Part shown: piece after piece, positions 1-10,349 of the stretch
How the letters are laid out: the number at the start of each line of letters is the position of its first letter
How positions within the stretch are numbered: the first letter of the stretch is position 1
Assembly: GCA_905221605.1 (NCBI GenBank)
Contig: CAJNDS010000244.1
Location: 124,670-188,669 of the forward strand
Length of the DNA stretch: 64,000 bases
Source of the DNA: Symbiodinium natans
Taxonomy: Eukaryota; Sar; Dinophyceae; Suessiales; Symbiodiniaceae
Direction: 5' to 3'
Translations under genes and position numbers: made by a program
The notes under the pieces: generated by a model
What the model saw: the letters and a program-made list of their open reading frames with translations, nothing else
The model's database searches: none
What the model was told of the DNA's origin: nothing

Positions 1-1433
1 CCTGCTGTGCGGCTCCCAGAAATCCACTCCAGCCCCAAACTTCTGCAGATTGCTCGAGGCATTGCTCTTAAGAGGCCCTCATTTCTGAAGAGGCTTCTAA
101 ACCCTAAACCCTAAACCCTAAAAGGCCTTCAGTTCTTAAGAGGCCCTTCAAAAAAGCGCTTCTGAGGACTCCCTTGGCGGCTGTCCGGACCCCAGCTGGC
201 CCTAGGGTTGGCATCGGACGTCCTTATCTGCGCAAAGATCTGCAGAGTCTTCTAAGAAACCTGCTGAGAACGGTTTTTTAGACGCATCTAGATAACCATT
301 GCTCTGCATCTGCTTTGGATGATTCTCCGCTTTCTGAGGGAGGCTTCTCATGGTGCTTTCGGGTGAGGATGGTCTAGCACTAACACTCCATGCGTTGTCG
401 AGTTGGCAATGTATGATGGTATGCTTTGCAGAGATCCGGGTCTGAGCCTGTCAGCTTGAGGCTGCTTGCGTTGTCCTCTTCATGCCGCTGGGATGCAAAC
501 CATGCTTGCCACATCCAAGAAGGTTACAACACGCTTGCCATCTCTTGCCCTGCAACCTCGGCGCCTTGCAATGAGGGACCTCATTGATTCATGCCTCTGT
601 AGCGCTGAGACCTAAAGCCTTCTGTGTCGGGCGTTTGCACGCCAACTCCCGGAGCCCAGGCACTCCGCAACCGTGGACCTCGACGAGCATCTTCCCTTCC
701 ACCCACAGGAAGATCGCTGCTACGAGGCCGGCCGTCACGTCTGGCCTAAAGGGAACATTCAGCGCCACCTTGAGGAGTATACTAGTCGCATACATTGGCA
801 TGCACAATATCGCATACGTATAGCATACAGCATCTATGCTACAGCAATATACACTTACTCTAACTCCGGGCTTGCGTGTCTCGGGTGTTGAACTATTGGC
901 CTGTCTCTTTGGGCCGCGTGCTCTGGCACATAAGACATCGTAGGATTTTCTAGGCGACGGAGCTGAAAGATTCCATTCTGATTCTGTTTGAGATTCAAGC
1001 CTTAGAGCGAGCCGTTCAATCCTTCCCGAGATCCCAGGCGTGAAAAGCGCACTCCAAAATGATTAAGCTTCATGAAACTTGTGGAACTCCACGGGAACCC
1101 GTATCCACGGGTAGTGCGCGCCTGTCCCGCAACTCGACTTTTGCCAGGTCACCTTGCGGAACATGGCAGTCTCAGGCGGCTGGGTTATGCAATCCAATGT
1201 ACTCAATGGAATCATCATTTGAATCATTTGTTTACTGTTTGTCCTTGATACTTGCTTCTGTACTGGCTGTCTGCTAGAGTAGAAAAGAGTCCGGAGATAC
1301 CAGAAACGTCCGGGCACTGAGGCCCCAGGTCTTGAGGAGAATCCGGGCTATCGAGCCCTTCCAGTGAATCTAGATGCCCTTGCCAGTATCGGAGACCTGC
1401 TCTGAACTGCAATCTGCCTCTCTGCCTTCTCAG
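1..1433. other. Upstream stretch, no gene seen
   Basis: Mixed-composition sequence with only short overlapping open frames in several directions and no recognisable protein motif. It holds one short telomeric tract (see 98-121). It may contain 5' exons or introns of the gene that becomes recognisable at 1434, but I cannot place any. Confidence 0.5.
98..121. repeat. Interstitial telomeric repeat (CCCTAAA)3
   Basis: Three near-perfect CCCTAAA heptamers in the interior of the sequence. This is the first of about 20 such tracts in the window; see the finding on telomeric tracts for the full list. Confidence 0.85.
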
Positions 1434-2231
1434 GTGACACTCTCCGAAAAAAGGTAGAAGCCGAAGGATCCCAGCTGTGCGCCCGCTGGGAGATCGCTGG
1501 GCACCCTGAAACTTTTCTGATTCAGACGGTGCGGTAGAGCTCCTTTTTTTTTGGGATACGGAGTATACAATGTCACAGCAACATGGTTTTCGACAGCAGC
1601 ATTCTGCAAGAAGGAGAGCGCCACCATCACCACCTTCCAAGCAGATGCCGATGGGGAGATTCGCCTGGACGGCGTCATGGCCTACCATGCGATCCTGGTC
1701 TCCATCTACGCGAGGTCGAAGTCGTCCATGCGCCTGCTGGGCAACGCCGCCATCCCTGGTGAGAAGTTTGTCGATGGCGGCTTTGATGGTGAGCTGCAGC
1801 TTCATCTGCGCGGCAAGATGGTGCCGGAGGTTCACGTCAAGGTGTCCATTTCCCCCGTACTCAGCCGCCAAGCGGCTGTGCAGCGGGGTCGCAGTAGCAT
1901 CCGACTGACCGTTCAGGGAAACAATGTGATGTCCCTCGAGGGAGAACTCGAGCAGGAGCTCGAGGATTGTGGCATCGCCTTCGACGACGAATGCAGTTCA
2001 AACGTGAAAGCCTGCGAGCTTGCTTGCGAGCTTGCAGGCATCAATTTTGAGCCTCTTGAAAACGAGCCCTCACTTGCGGAGATGACCGCAGACGACGACT
2101 TCCAAAGGAAGTGCAGCGAGCTGGGCATCGTCTTCACGTCTGACGAGGAGCCGGACGCCTCGGAAGACCTTCGAGTCCGCGGAGTGCCGCAGGATGACTT
2201 GGTCACCGTCGCCGTGATGCCGTGCACCTAA
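1434..2231 (+). CDS. C2-like domain protein with ELAGIxF motifs, paralogue A
   Basis: I cannot name this gene. An exon at about 1434-1537 follows a pyrimidine-rich acceptor (ttctcag) and encodes a short helix ending in ARWEIAGHP. A second exon from about 1600 to the TAA at 2229-2231 encodes GEIRLDGVMxxHAILVSIYAR, then RLLGNAAIPGEKF, GGFDGELQL and VHVKVSIS. This order and spacing resemble the second half of a C2 beta-sandwich (inference). The tail is acidic and contains two or three motifs of the form L-x-x-x-GIxF followed by acidic residues (DCGIAFDDE, LAGINFEP, LGIVFTSDEE). The same blocks in the same order recur at 55.5-57 kb, which is strong evidence that this is coding. Frame differs between the two exons, so an intron lies between about 1538 and 1600. 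The 5' end is not found. Confidence 0.6.
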
Positions 2232-2329
2232 GCCCAGGGGCAGGGAAACAAAAGCAAAGCGCTAAGCAGAGTCGCAGAGGTCTTAGAATTCTGGCCACAT
2301 TTAGAGGCTTGACTGCCCTTGACCTTGGT

Positions 2330-4650
2330 CTGGGGCAAAGGCTTCCGGCACAGCTCACGTATTGAGGGCTGCGGTCTGAGGATCTCGGAGCCAGAGCGTG
2401 CCGCTCTCTTTCCCTTCGCAAACATACAGCAAATCAAGGCGAGCAAAGACAGGTAGCGTCAAGGCACCGAAGGACACTGACTGACCGCTGCAGTTTGGTA
2501 GGAGGCCATCATGGCACATGGCGTAAACCTTTCACATCCTTAGACCGTGTGCCCCTCAGCGCATGCTCGGAGACTTTTGAGAATGGTGCGATAGCCGATT
2601 TCCCAACAGCCCTGAGAGAAATCATCGGTGAGTTGAATGCTGACAACCTTCACTCGGGTTTCGCGGCTGTGAGAAGTCTCCCATGTCAAATTGTTTGGCC
2701 GGTACGTTGCAATGCTGTGAGCCAAAGGCCAGAAGCTTCGCAGAACTTGCGCATTGAGGGCTGCGGTCTGAGGATCTCGGAGCCAGAGCGTGCCGCTCTC
2801 TTTCCCTTCGCAAACATACAGCAAATCAAGGCGAGCAAAGACAGGTAGCGTCAAGGCACCGAAGGACACTGGCTGACCGCTGCAGTTTGGTAGGAGGCCA
2901 TCATGGCACATGGCGTAAACCTTTCACATCCTTAGACCGTGTGCCCCTCAGCACATGCTCGGAGACTTTTGAGAATGGTGCGATAGCCGATTTCCCAACA
3001 GCCCTGAAAGAAATCATCGGTGAGTTGAATGCTGACAACCTTCACTCGGGTTTCGCGGCTGTGAGAAGTCTCCCATGTCAAATTGTTTGGCCGGTACGTT
3101 GCAATGCTGTGAGCCAAAGGCCAGAAGCTTCGCAGCACTTGCGCATTGAGGGCTGCGGTCTGAGGATCTCGGAGCCAGAGCGTGCCGCTCTCTTTCCCTT
3201 CGCAAACATACAGCAAATCAAGGCGAGCAAAGACAGGTAGCGTCAAGGCACCGAAGGACACTGGCTGACCGCTGCAGTTTGGTAGGAGGCCATCATGGCA
3301 CATGGCGTAAACCTTTCACATCCTTAGACCGTGTGCCCCTCAGCACATGCTCGGAGACTTTTGAGAATGGTGCGATAGCCGATTTCCCAACAGCCCTGAG
3401 AGAAATCATCGGTGAGTTGAATGCTGACAACCTTCACTCGGGTTTCGCGGCTGTGAGAAGTCTCCCATGTCAAATTGTTTGGCCGGTACGTTGCAATGCT
3501 GTGAGCCAAAGGCCAGAAGCTTCGCAGAACTTGCGCATTGAGGGCTGCGGTCTGAGGATCTCGGAGCCAGAGCGTGCCGCTCTCTTTCCCCTCGCAAACA
3601 TACAGCAAATCAAGGCGAGCAAAGACAGGTAGCGTCAAGGCACCGAAGGACACTGGCTGACCGCTGCAGTTTGGTAGGAGGCCATCATGGCACATGGCGT
3701 AAACCTTTCACATCCTTAGACCGTGTGCCCCTCAGCACATGCTCGGAGACTTTTGAGAATGGTGCGATAGCCGATTTCCCAACAGCCCTGAAAGAAATCA
3801 TCGGTGAGTTGAATGCTGACAACCTTCACTCGGGTTTCGCGGCTGTGAGAAGTCTCCCATGTCAAATTGTTTGGCCGGTACGTTGCAATGCTGTGAGCCA
3901 AAGGCCAGAAGCTTCGCAGCACTTGCGCATTGAGGGCTGCGGTCTGAGGATCTCGGAGCCAGAGCGTGCCGCTCTCTTTCCCTTCGCAAACATACAGCAA
4001 ATCAAGGCGAGCAAAGACAGGTAGCGTCAAGGCACCGAAGGACACTGGCTGACCGCTGCAGTTTGGTAGGAGGCCATCATGGCACATGGCGTAAACCTTT
4101 CACATCCTTAGACCGTGTGCCCCTCAGCACATGCTCGGAGACTTTTGAGAATGGTGCGATAGCCGATTTCCCAACAGCCCTGAGAGAAATCATCGGTGAG
4201 TTGAATGCTGACAACCTTCACTCGGGTTTCGCGGCTGTGAGAAGTCTCCCATGTCAAATTGTTTGGCCGGTACGTTGCAATGCTGTGAGCCAACGGCCGG
4301 AAGCTTCGCAGAACTTGCGCATTGAGGGCTGCGGTCTGAGGATCTCGGAGCCAGCTATCTCCCTTCGCAAACATACAGCATATCGGGGCGAGCAAAGAGA
4401 CGGCAGGTAGCGTCAAGACACCGCAGGACACAGGAGGCCATCATGGCACATGGCGTAAACCTTTCACATCCTTAGACCGTGTGCCCCTCAGCGCGTCCGA
4501 GCTGCTCGGAGACTTTTAAGAATGGTGCGATACCCCATTTCCCAACAGCCCTCTCACTCGGGTTTGGCGGCTGTGAGAACTCTCCCATGTCAAATTGTTT
4601 GGTACGTGGCAATGCCGTGAGCCACAGGGCTCGCGTACTTTCGGCTGCGG
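2330..4650. repeat. 392-bp tandem repeat array
   Basis: Five full 392-bp units and partial units at both edges. The landmark GGTAGGAGGCCATCATGG recurs at about 2496, 2888, 3280, 3672 and 4064, exactly 392 bp apart. Units are nearly identical. Each has a 117-codon plus frame and a 123-codon minus frame, but 392 is not a multiple of three, so no frame runs through the array. The last unit loses similarity after about 4360 and a shortened, degenerate copy follows to about 4650. Single-base variants alternate between odd and even units (see findings). I see no protein family in either strand and regard the array as non-coding satellite, possibly in the 3' flank of the gene ending at 2231. Confidence 0.9.
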
Positions 4651-6258
4651 TCTGAGGCAAGTAGAGCACTGAAGAGGAGCGACCTTTAAAAGCAAACTCC
4701 CCAGTGCAACAGACATCGACATTTCCCAGTTATTTCAAATCGTGTCGGTCTTGTCGTGCGAAGAATAAGAAACGATCGCCGAGAGCCACATGGTCCGAGT
4801 GTCTCCAGTCAGGCTCTTGAAGCGCACCCAACTCAGAACGCCATGTGTATACACGGTTATATCCATTTCTTCCACTCAGCCAGCTGCCCGAAACGGGACC
4901 CCTCATGTGGGGGAAAAACCCTACCCCAAAACTTAGGGGTACTTGGAAATTTTTTTAAAGTTTTGGGCACTATAGTTCCCAAGAAACAGCAAAAGTCATA
5001 ATCTTTGCTACGGGTCCAAGTTCAGAAAAGAAGCCAAAAGCAGGTCTTCAGGTCGCACCGTTCCCTGAACAGACCGAAGAATTGCATCTCGACACCTGCG
5101 GCTCAAAGCTTGAAGCTCACAAAGAATCATAAGAGCAAATAGCAGTGATACTGAACAAAAAACAACGGTGGGCATAGTACTGATACTTATACGAAGAATG
5201 ATAGTATTGCTGGCACCTGATAGAAAGATGGCTGCTGCGGCACTTAGATTGTTGAGCCACCTCCTTGAACTTTGCAACGTGCACATCCGCCTGGCGAGCT
5301 ATTGCATAAGATTGAATTTCCCTTCTGTTGCGATTTGAGATCCGATGAGTCAGGAGCGTCTCAGCTCGGATGATCTCTTGGACGCTCGAAGGCTCGGAGC
5401 CCCAAAGCCCTAAGCCCTAGGTTTCGAGCGCCAGCGCTGTTGCTGAAAGCAGCTCCTGGACTGAAAATCGATCTTGTCTAGGCTTTCACACGTGCCCTGA
5501 CGCCAAGAGTGCGAGCTGCGAGATCAGAAGGCGCCAGTGAACCTTTAAAGAGTCGGCCACATGTCCTCCTGGCTTGCTACAGCACAGAAGCCATCGAACC
5601 TTCCTTCTGTTTCTCACACTCATATGACTCCTGCCTCGTGACAAAGCCAACATGCACCATTTCAATCACCTTTCTGAAGCTTTGTGTAGCTTCTTGCCTC
5701 ATTCTTTGTTCTCTTAAGTCAAAGGTTCAGAGCAACTTCTTGAAGCCACGGGCCCACTGCCCGAGTGAGCTTTCGGAGTCGGCTTTTCTTACTTTTAAGA
5801 GGACCTCAGAGTGTTCGATGTTGCGCGCGCGACTGGGACTTAGAATCTTTGAGCTCGCAATAGTGAACTAGTACTAGCAACAGTTCCTTGCCACACGCAA
5901 GAACTTGGCGCGCAGGCACATCATCTTCCAGCTCTGCTCGTGACGGAGCCTTCATCGGTTTGGAGCTGAAAGCCTGTGGCGGAATCCGGCGGTGACGGAG
6001 AGGACAAGGAGGCAGGAATGCCACCATGTACAGCATGATGTCACGCCTGATGCCACGAAATGGTCCCTGCCTCGATTTTGTTTTGTACCATCTGAGCCTC
6101 TACAGCTGCTCGCATTGTTGCATTCAGTTCCAAATCCAGTCCTGTGTGGGGTGGCGTGTCGCAGCGCATGTGATGCCTTGTGCTGTGTTCCCAGGAAGGA
6201 CACAACATACACAACTAAAGCATGAGCTTCGTGGCTCCAGGATCATCCCAGCTCCATC
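4651..6258. other. Intergenic region without recognisable gene
   Basis: No convincing exon. A 92-codon minus-strand frame at 5008-5286 includes a hydrophobic stretch (about 17 residues), but lacks any family motif or paralogue and could be chance. A weak telomere-like run lies near 4915-4940 (ACCCTACCCCAAAA). The final part is the 5' flank of the glycosyltransferase gene. Confidence 0.4.
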
Positions 6259-7596
6259 ATGAGCGGGCGACCCGTCGCAGCGATAATATGCATGGGATCC
6301 GCTGGGGATTTGGTCCCCTACCTCGCACTGGCCCATGAGATCCGTGAGAAGCGACATGGCTCTGTCCTGGTCTTGACGTCCGAAGCACACCGCGCGATGG
6401 TCACGGCAAAGGGCATGCTCTTTGAGAACCTGGGCTCGGATCCTGTGGCGGAGATGTTGAAGAACCCCAAGAAGAATATCGACATGGGCGCCTTGACGAA
6501 GGACCATCTCAGAAACGCCCTGAAAGCCTGCCAGGAGCATCGGCCGGAGGGTGTCATCTTTACGACGATGACGCACCTGTCCTGCAGCAGTGTATGTGAG
6601 GCCCTAAAGCTGCCCTTCGTGATCACTCACCTGGTGCCCATGGCGCCCACCTCCGAGCATGCTCCCCCCGTTTTCGGAACCGCTGACACGTGGTTTTCCT
6701 GGACCGCCCACCTCAAGTGGCGAGTCTTCGAGACGATGGCCTTTCAGATGCACAAGAAGGCGGTGCAAACCGTGCGGGCCGAATTTGGCCTTGGGGCCAT
6801 GAGCGAGTCGCCCATACTGGCAGCGCGGCGGATGCAGGTGCCTCTCATCATGGGCTACACTTCTGCTCTTTGTCCCAGGCCAAAGGACTGGCCTGAGGCA
6901 GCAAGGATCACCGGGCAATGGGTGGACTCGGAACAAGAGGCGGCGTCATCTTCGTCTCAGCTTCCTCAGGATGTATCCCTGTTCTTGCAAAGTGCGGAGG
7001 AAAGTGGCACTCAAGTGATCTTTGTAACCTTTGGCTCACTTCTGGCTCAGTGCCAAGAGATCAAGCAGTTTGAGAAGCTTATGGAAGCCCTGAGCACTGC
7101 CATCACTCAGGCGGGTGCACGGGCATTGATTGCAACAAAGGGCTGTGAGCACTTTGCCATCCCAGGGAGCGTGCAAGCTCTGCAGCAAGCGGGCAAAGTC
7201 CTCTTGGTCCCCGGGTTTCTTCCCCACGGGGCCATCATGTCGAGGTGTTTGGCTGTCATATGCCACGGTGGCTCGGGCACCGTGCACACGGCGCTCAGAG
7301 CTGGGGCGGTGGTGGTTGTGATCCCAGGCCGGCGCGGCGTGATAGATCAGACCTTCTGGGGCGCCAGGGTGCAGCGGTCGGGCGTGGGCTTCGGCCCTGT
7401 TTGCAGCGACATGCTCAGCGTGAAGCCCCGGGCGTTGCAGAGCGTCATGGAAGCTCTCTTGAAGAATTCTGAGGGCATGAAGTCTGCGGCCAAGACGATG
7501 GCAGCTTTCATGCAGTCGGAGGGAGGAGCAGCAGAAGCTGCAGAAATCTCCCTGACGCACTTTGCCGCGCACCCTGCGCCCACACAATCTTCTTGA
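6259..7596 (+). CDS. UDP-glycosyltransferase, sterol-glucosyltransferase type (GT1, GT-B fold)
   Basis: A complete 445-residue open frame without introns. The N-terminal Rossmann half opens with VAAIICMGSAGDLVPYLALA (residues 6-25), the usual GT-B nucleotide-fold glycine region. The C-terminal half starts with VIFVTFGSL (about 253-261) and carries the donor-binding signature CHGGSGTVHTALRAG (335-349), then DQTFWGARVQRSGVG (363-377). The last block is the hallmark that separates sterol 3-beta-glucosyltransferases (UGT80/Atg26 group) from other UGTs. These enzymes transfer glucose from UDP-glucose to a sterol or other lipophilic acceptor. The acceptor here is not known. The N-terminal membrane-targeting GRAM/PH modules of fungal Atg26 are absent, as in bacterial and some algal members. 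The ATG at 6259 is chosen because it directly precedes the first beta strand. Lack of introns, in a genome rich in them, hints at retroposition or transfer. Confidence 0.92.
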   Translation: MSGRPVAAIICMGSAGDLVPYLALAHEIREKRHGSVLVLTSEAHRAMVTAKGMLFENLGSDPVAEMLKNPKKNIDMGALTKDHLRNALKACQEHRPEGVIFTTMTHLSCSSVCEALKLPFVITHLVPMAPTSEHAPPVFGTADTWFSWTAHLKWRVFETMAFQMHKKAVQTVRAEFGLGAMSESPILAARRMQVPLIMGYTSALCPRPKDWPEAARITGQWVDSEQEAASSSSQLPQDVSLFLQSAEESGTQVIFVTFGSLLAQCQEIKQFEKLMEALSTAITQAGARALIATKGCEHFAIPGSVQALQQAGKVLLVPGFLPHGAIMSRCLAVICHGGSGTVHTALRAGAVVVVIPGRRGVIDQTFWGARVQRSGVGFGPVCSDMLSVKPRALQSVMEALLKNSEGMKSAAKTMAAFMQSEGGAAEAAEISLTHFAAHPAPTQSS

Positions 7597-9240
7597 GGAT
7601 CAGGGCGCCCGGAGCACCATGCACCAGCATACCCGTAGTCACGTGAAGGGCTAACTGGGTTTGGTGAATTTGGCGACTTGGCCCTGCATGGAAACATACC
7701 AATGCGTGTGTCACCCCAACAGCGTTGGGCCGCACTCTGTCACCGCTGACTGGAATGTGCAGCAGCCCTGAGGGACACTTGTAGGTGGATGTGTTGAGCT
7801 CCGTGTTGAGTTTCTCATCTCGCATCATTGTTCGACCATGATGGGACGATGGATGTGTAGTGGAGGCCCGCGGCACACTGAACTTCCGGCAGCAACTTGG
7901 ACTTTGAAGAGAGCGACAGCGGTTGCAACCATGATGGCAAGTACGGCGAAGTCTGGTTAAGCAACACCAAGTAGGGCTAATCTGCTCAAGGTGTGGTGAG
8001 CATGCGGGTGAACGGCCTCGCACGAAGCACGCGAGGAGAGCGAAGCTACCGGTCCTCTATCCTGAAAGCAGCCCGGCCGAACAGGCCACGCCTGCAGCGC
8101 GGGTCTCAGGAGCAGGGCAAGTGGGAGGAGTCAGGGACCTTAGGTTGGCTTCACGTCGGATGGAAGGTGGAGTTGCAACTGGTTTTTTGATGCTTAAGAA
8201 GGGAGGACATGCAAAGGACACAGAGAAACAGTAGCAGCAAGGCAGGAAAGAAATCAGCACAGCAAATGGAGGCACGAAGAACGCGAGGAACAAAGCAAAG
8301 ACACCAGGAAAGGCCTCGCATTCAATATAAGCCAGAGGCAACAAGCCGTGTCCCCATCAATGCTGCACATTCAAAAGAGACAAGACATACAAATAATGTG
8401 AAGACATGCGTGTGTATACATATATGACTCGGATATGACATATACATACAGACGCATGTCATGTACCCTGGCTCCATCGTAGGCAACAAGACCGGTTTCT
8501 AACTGCACAGAATCCTTCCGTGGTGAATACGTCCGCGGTGTGCGTGTGCAAAACCCCGAATCTGCGTCCACGAGCCACGAGGTGTGGGTCGACAGTTGAT
8601 AAGTATCTGGGATATTTGCCCATGGTCTTGACATGTTTAGGCTACAGGATCTGCTTGTGGCGGGGGTTGTGGTGGTTCTTTGCTTTGAGGCCCTCGCCAT
8701 CTCGGATGTGGGTGTGCGTGTCCCTGACGATCACGGGCCCTGGATCCCGTGGATAAGGCAGCCGCGTGACAGCTGTCGCTGCACCTGAGACTTGTACAGG
8801 TCTGGACCCTCAAGATGTCCAGAAAATGTTGACCTAGCGCGATCGTAGAAATCCCAGAAGGTCCCTCGATGACTATGATCTGGATCCGGACGAGGCCCCT
8901 AAGCCCGGGGGGGTGGGGGGGGGAGAGATTTGTTTATGTCACCGCGCTCGTAGACATGAACGGGAACAACAGTCAGACATACTGTCGCTGGAGATGCACG
9001 ACCAGAGCTCCAAGCTGTACTTGGTGTGACTAGGTGCACTCATACATCTGCGAGTTTTGCCATGGTGGAAAGGACTGTAGATCTTTCATTCATACAATGT
9101 ATGCCTTAGTAACTTAGTAGTAGAGTAGGTAACCTTTAACCTTTCTGGGTCAATATATTCCCCTTACAATCCCAAAGGTTAATCTTTAAAACCCCTAGGT
9201 ACTGGACAACGAAGATGCCCTAAACTCCCTGACACCCCCT
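7597..9240. other. Intergenic region, no gene seen
   Basis: Open frames here overlap on both strands and none shows a family motif. A purine-rich stretch lies at about 8195-8310, and a G-run (GGGGGGGTGGGGGGGGG) near 8908-8925. The region from about 9110 to 9210 has a loose inverted pair (TAACCTTT / AAAGGTTA) around an AT-rich core. Confidence 0.45.
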
Positions 9241-9251
9241 TCGGGGCATAC

Positions 9252-9278
9252 TACCCTAAACCCTAAACCCTAAACCCA
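9252..9278. repeat. Telomeric tract, C-rich on plus strand
   Basis: About four CCCTAAA units. It stands about 100 bp before a longer block of the opposite orientation (9378-9461). Confidence 0.9.
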
Positions 9279-9377
9279 GTTCGGGGCCCCTTCAATATCC
9301 GCAGGTCGGCGGCACGCTCTCCTTCACTGGAGCCAAAGCCGAGCCCAAGGTGGGCATCCCCGCCCCCCCCCCCACGG

Positions 9378-9461
9378 TTTAGGGTTTAGGGTTTAGGGTT
9401 TAGGGTTTAGGGTTTAGGGTTTAGGGTTTAGGGTTTAGGGTTTAGGGTTTAGGGTTTAGGG
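9378..9461. repeat. Telomeric tract, 12 perfect TTTAGGG units
   Basis: Exactly 84 bp of uninterrupted TTTAGGG, the longest perfect telomeric run in the window. With the opposed block at 9252-9278 it forms a C-rich then G-rich arrangement. A GC-rich hairpin follows 14 bp downstream. Confidence 0.97.
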
Positions 9462-9474
9462 TGTCTCATTTGAG

Positions 9475-9511
9475 GGGGCGCGCTGGTGCTAAAAGCACCC
9501 TGGCGCGCCCC
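9475..9511. other. GC-rich imperfect hairpin beside the telomeric block
   Basis: GGGGCGCG at 9475-9482 pairs with CGCGCCCC at 9504-9511, and TGC at 9487-9489 pairs with GCA at 9495-9497, enclosing a TAAAA loop. Two or three mismatches lie within the stem. Role unknown. Confidence 0.7.
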
Positions 9512-9734
9512 GACTTGTGGGTCTGGAACGCCACTTAGGGGACAAGTGGGACAGCACAGAGAAGAGAGTAACTGAGTGACACTTCAGTTCAGCAAGTGTT
9601 TTCAGCATCATGGCTGCGGTTTTGCAGACTTCAAGGTTAGGGTTTAGTGTCTAGGGTTTAGGGGTTAATGGGGTTTAGGATATCGCTCAACCGGCATCAT
9701 GCGTGCGACATGCCAGTCGGTTCGCAGTGCGCAG

Positions 9735-9808
9735 CCGATTTCTGCAGTGGACGGGTTGTAGAGTCCTGTAGCGATTTCTGCAGCGGACGTGTTGTAGAGT
9801 CCCGTAGC
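9735..9808. repeat. 36-bp tandem duplication
   Basis: Two adjacent copies of a 36-bp unit (CGATTTCTGCAG(T/C)GGACG...) differing at a few bases, immediately before the start codon at 9810. Confidence 0.8.
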
Positions 9809-9809
9809 A

Positions 9810-10349
9810 ATGAAGCACAAAGCCATGACCGTTCTGACCGTCCTGCAGCTCCAAGTGACGGTGCTGTTGACTCCGTCCTGGGCTTTCAAGGTGTCCCAGT
9901 TTCCTCAGCAGAGGACGGGTGTGATGTGGCAGACGACTTTCTACGTCAGCGACCCAGTATTTTCGGCGATGTCCGACCCAAGCCAGTACGTCGACGCCGC
10001 AGCGTCACTGTCTTTTCTGGAGCTTTCCGAAGAGCAGCTCCATAAACAGATCGCCGATGCAGCGAACCAGACGCAGGCGCTTTCTGTCCAAGAGCATCAG
10101 TGGCCTTCGGCCGAGGGGGCCGCGGCAGCCCTCCTCGCGCTCCAAGATGAGGAGTGTCTTTACAAGCAGGCCAACGGTGAGTCCCACGGAGAGCCCAACG
10201 GTGAGTTGCACGGACGATGCAAATTCGCACTGCTGTCGCCCGTCTGGGAGGCTTCGCGTGCTCTGTTCGACGACCTTTGGAAGGTGCCAGGGAGTTTGTC
10301 TTGGACTCCGACTGCAAATCCCATAGCTTCGAAACTCCTACTAGCATGA
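9810..10349 (+). CDS. Small predicted secreted protein
   Basis: I do not recognise this 179-residue product. Its start looks like a signal peptide: a short basic tip (MKHK) and a hydrophobic core (about 7-22) ending at PSWA, a plausible signal-peptidase site. The mature part has a predicted helical, Glu/Gln/Ala-rich segment (about 70-125). It then has a short internal duplication, ESHGEPNGELHG (about 139-150), encoded by a direct repeat of about 16 bp near 10171-10205. No catalytic or binding motif is visible. The ATG is preceded by the 36-bp tandem duplication. It could be a chance frame; the signal peptide is the main argument for it. Confidence 0.4.
   Translation: MKHKAMTVLTVLQLQVTVLLTPSWAFKVSQFPQQRTGVMWQTTFYVSDPVFSAMSDPSQYVDAAASLSFLELSEEQLHKQIADAANQTQALSVQEHQWPSAEGAAAALLALQDEECLYKQANGESHGEPNGELHGRCKFALLSPVWEASRALFDDLWKVPGSLSWTPTANPIASKLLLA

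Noticed and set aside
2495-4410. Five 117-codon plus frames and five 123-codon minus frames
   Set aside because: They are copies of one frame in a tandem repeat whose 392-bp period is not a multiple of three. There is no motif or splice context, and both strands are open equally.
9252-9461. Relic of a chromosome end-to-end fusion
   Set aside because: A fusion would place TTTAGGG before CCCTAAA on this strand. The order here is the reverse.
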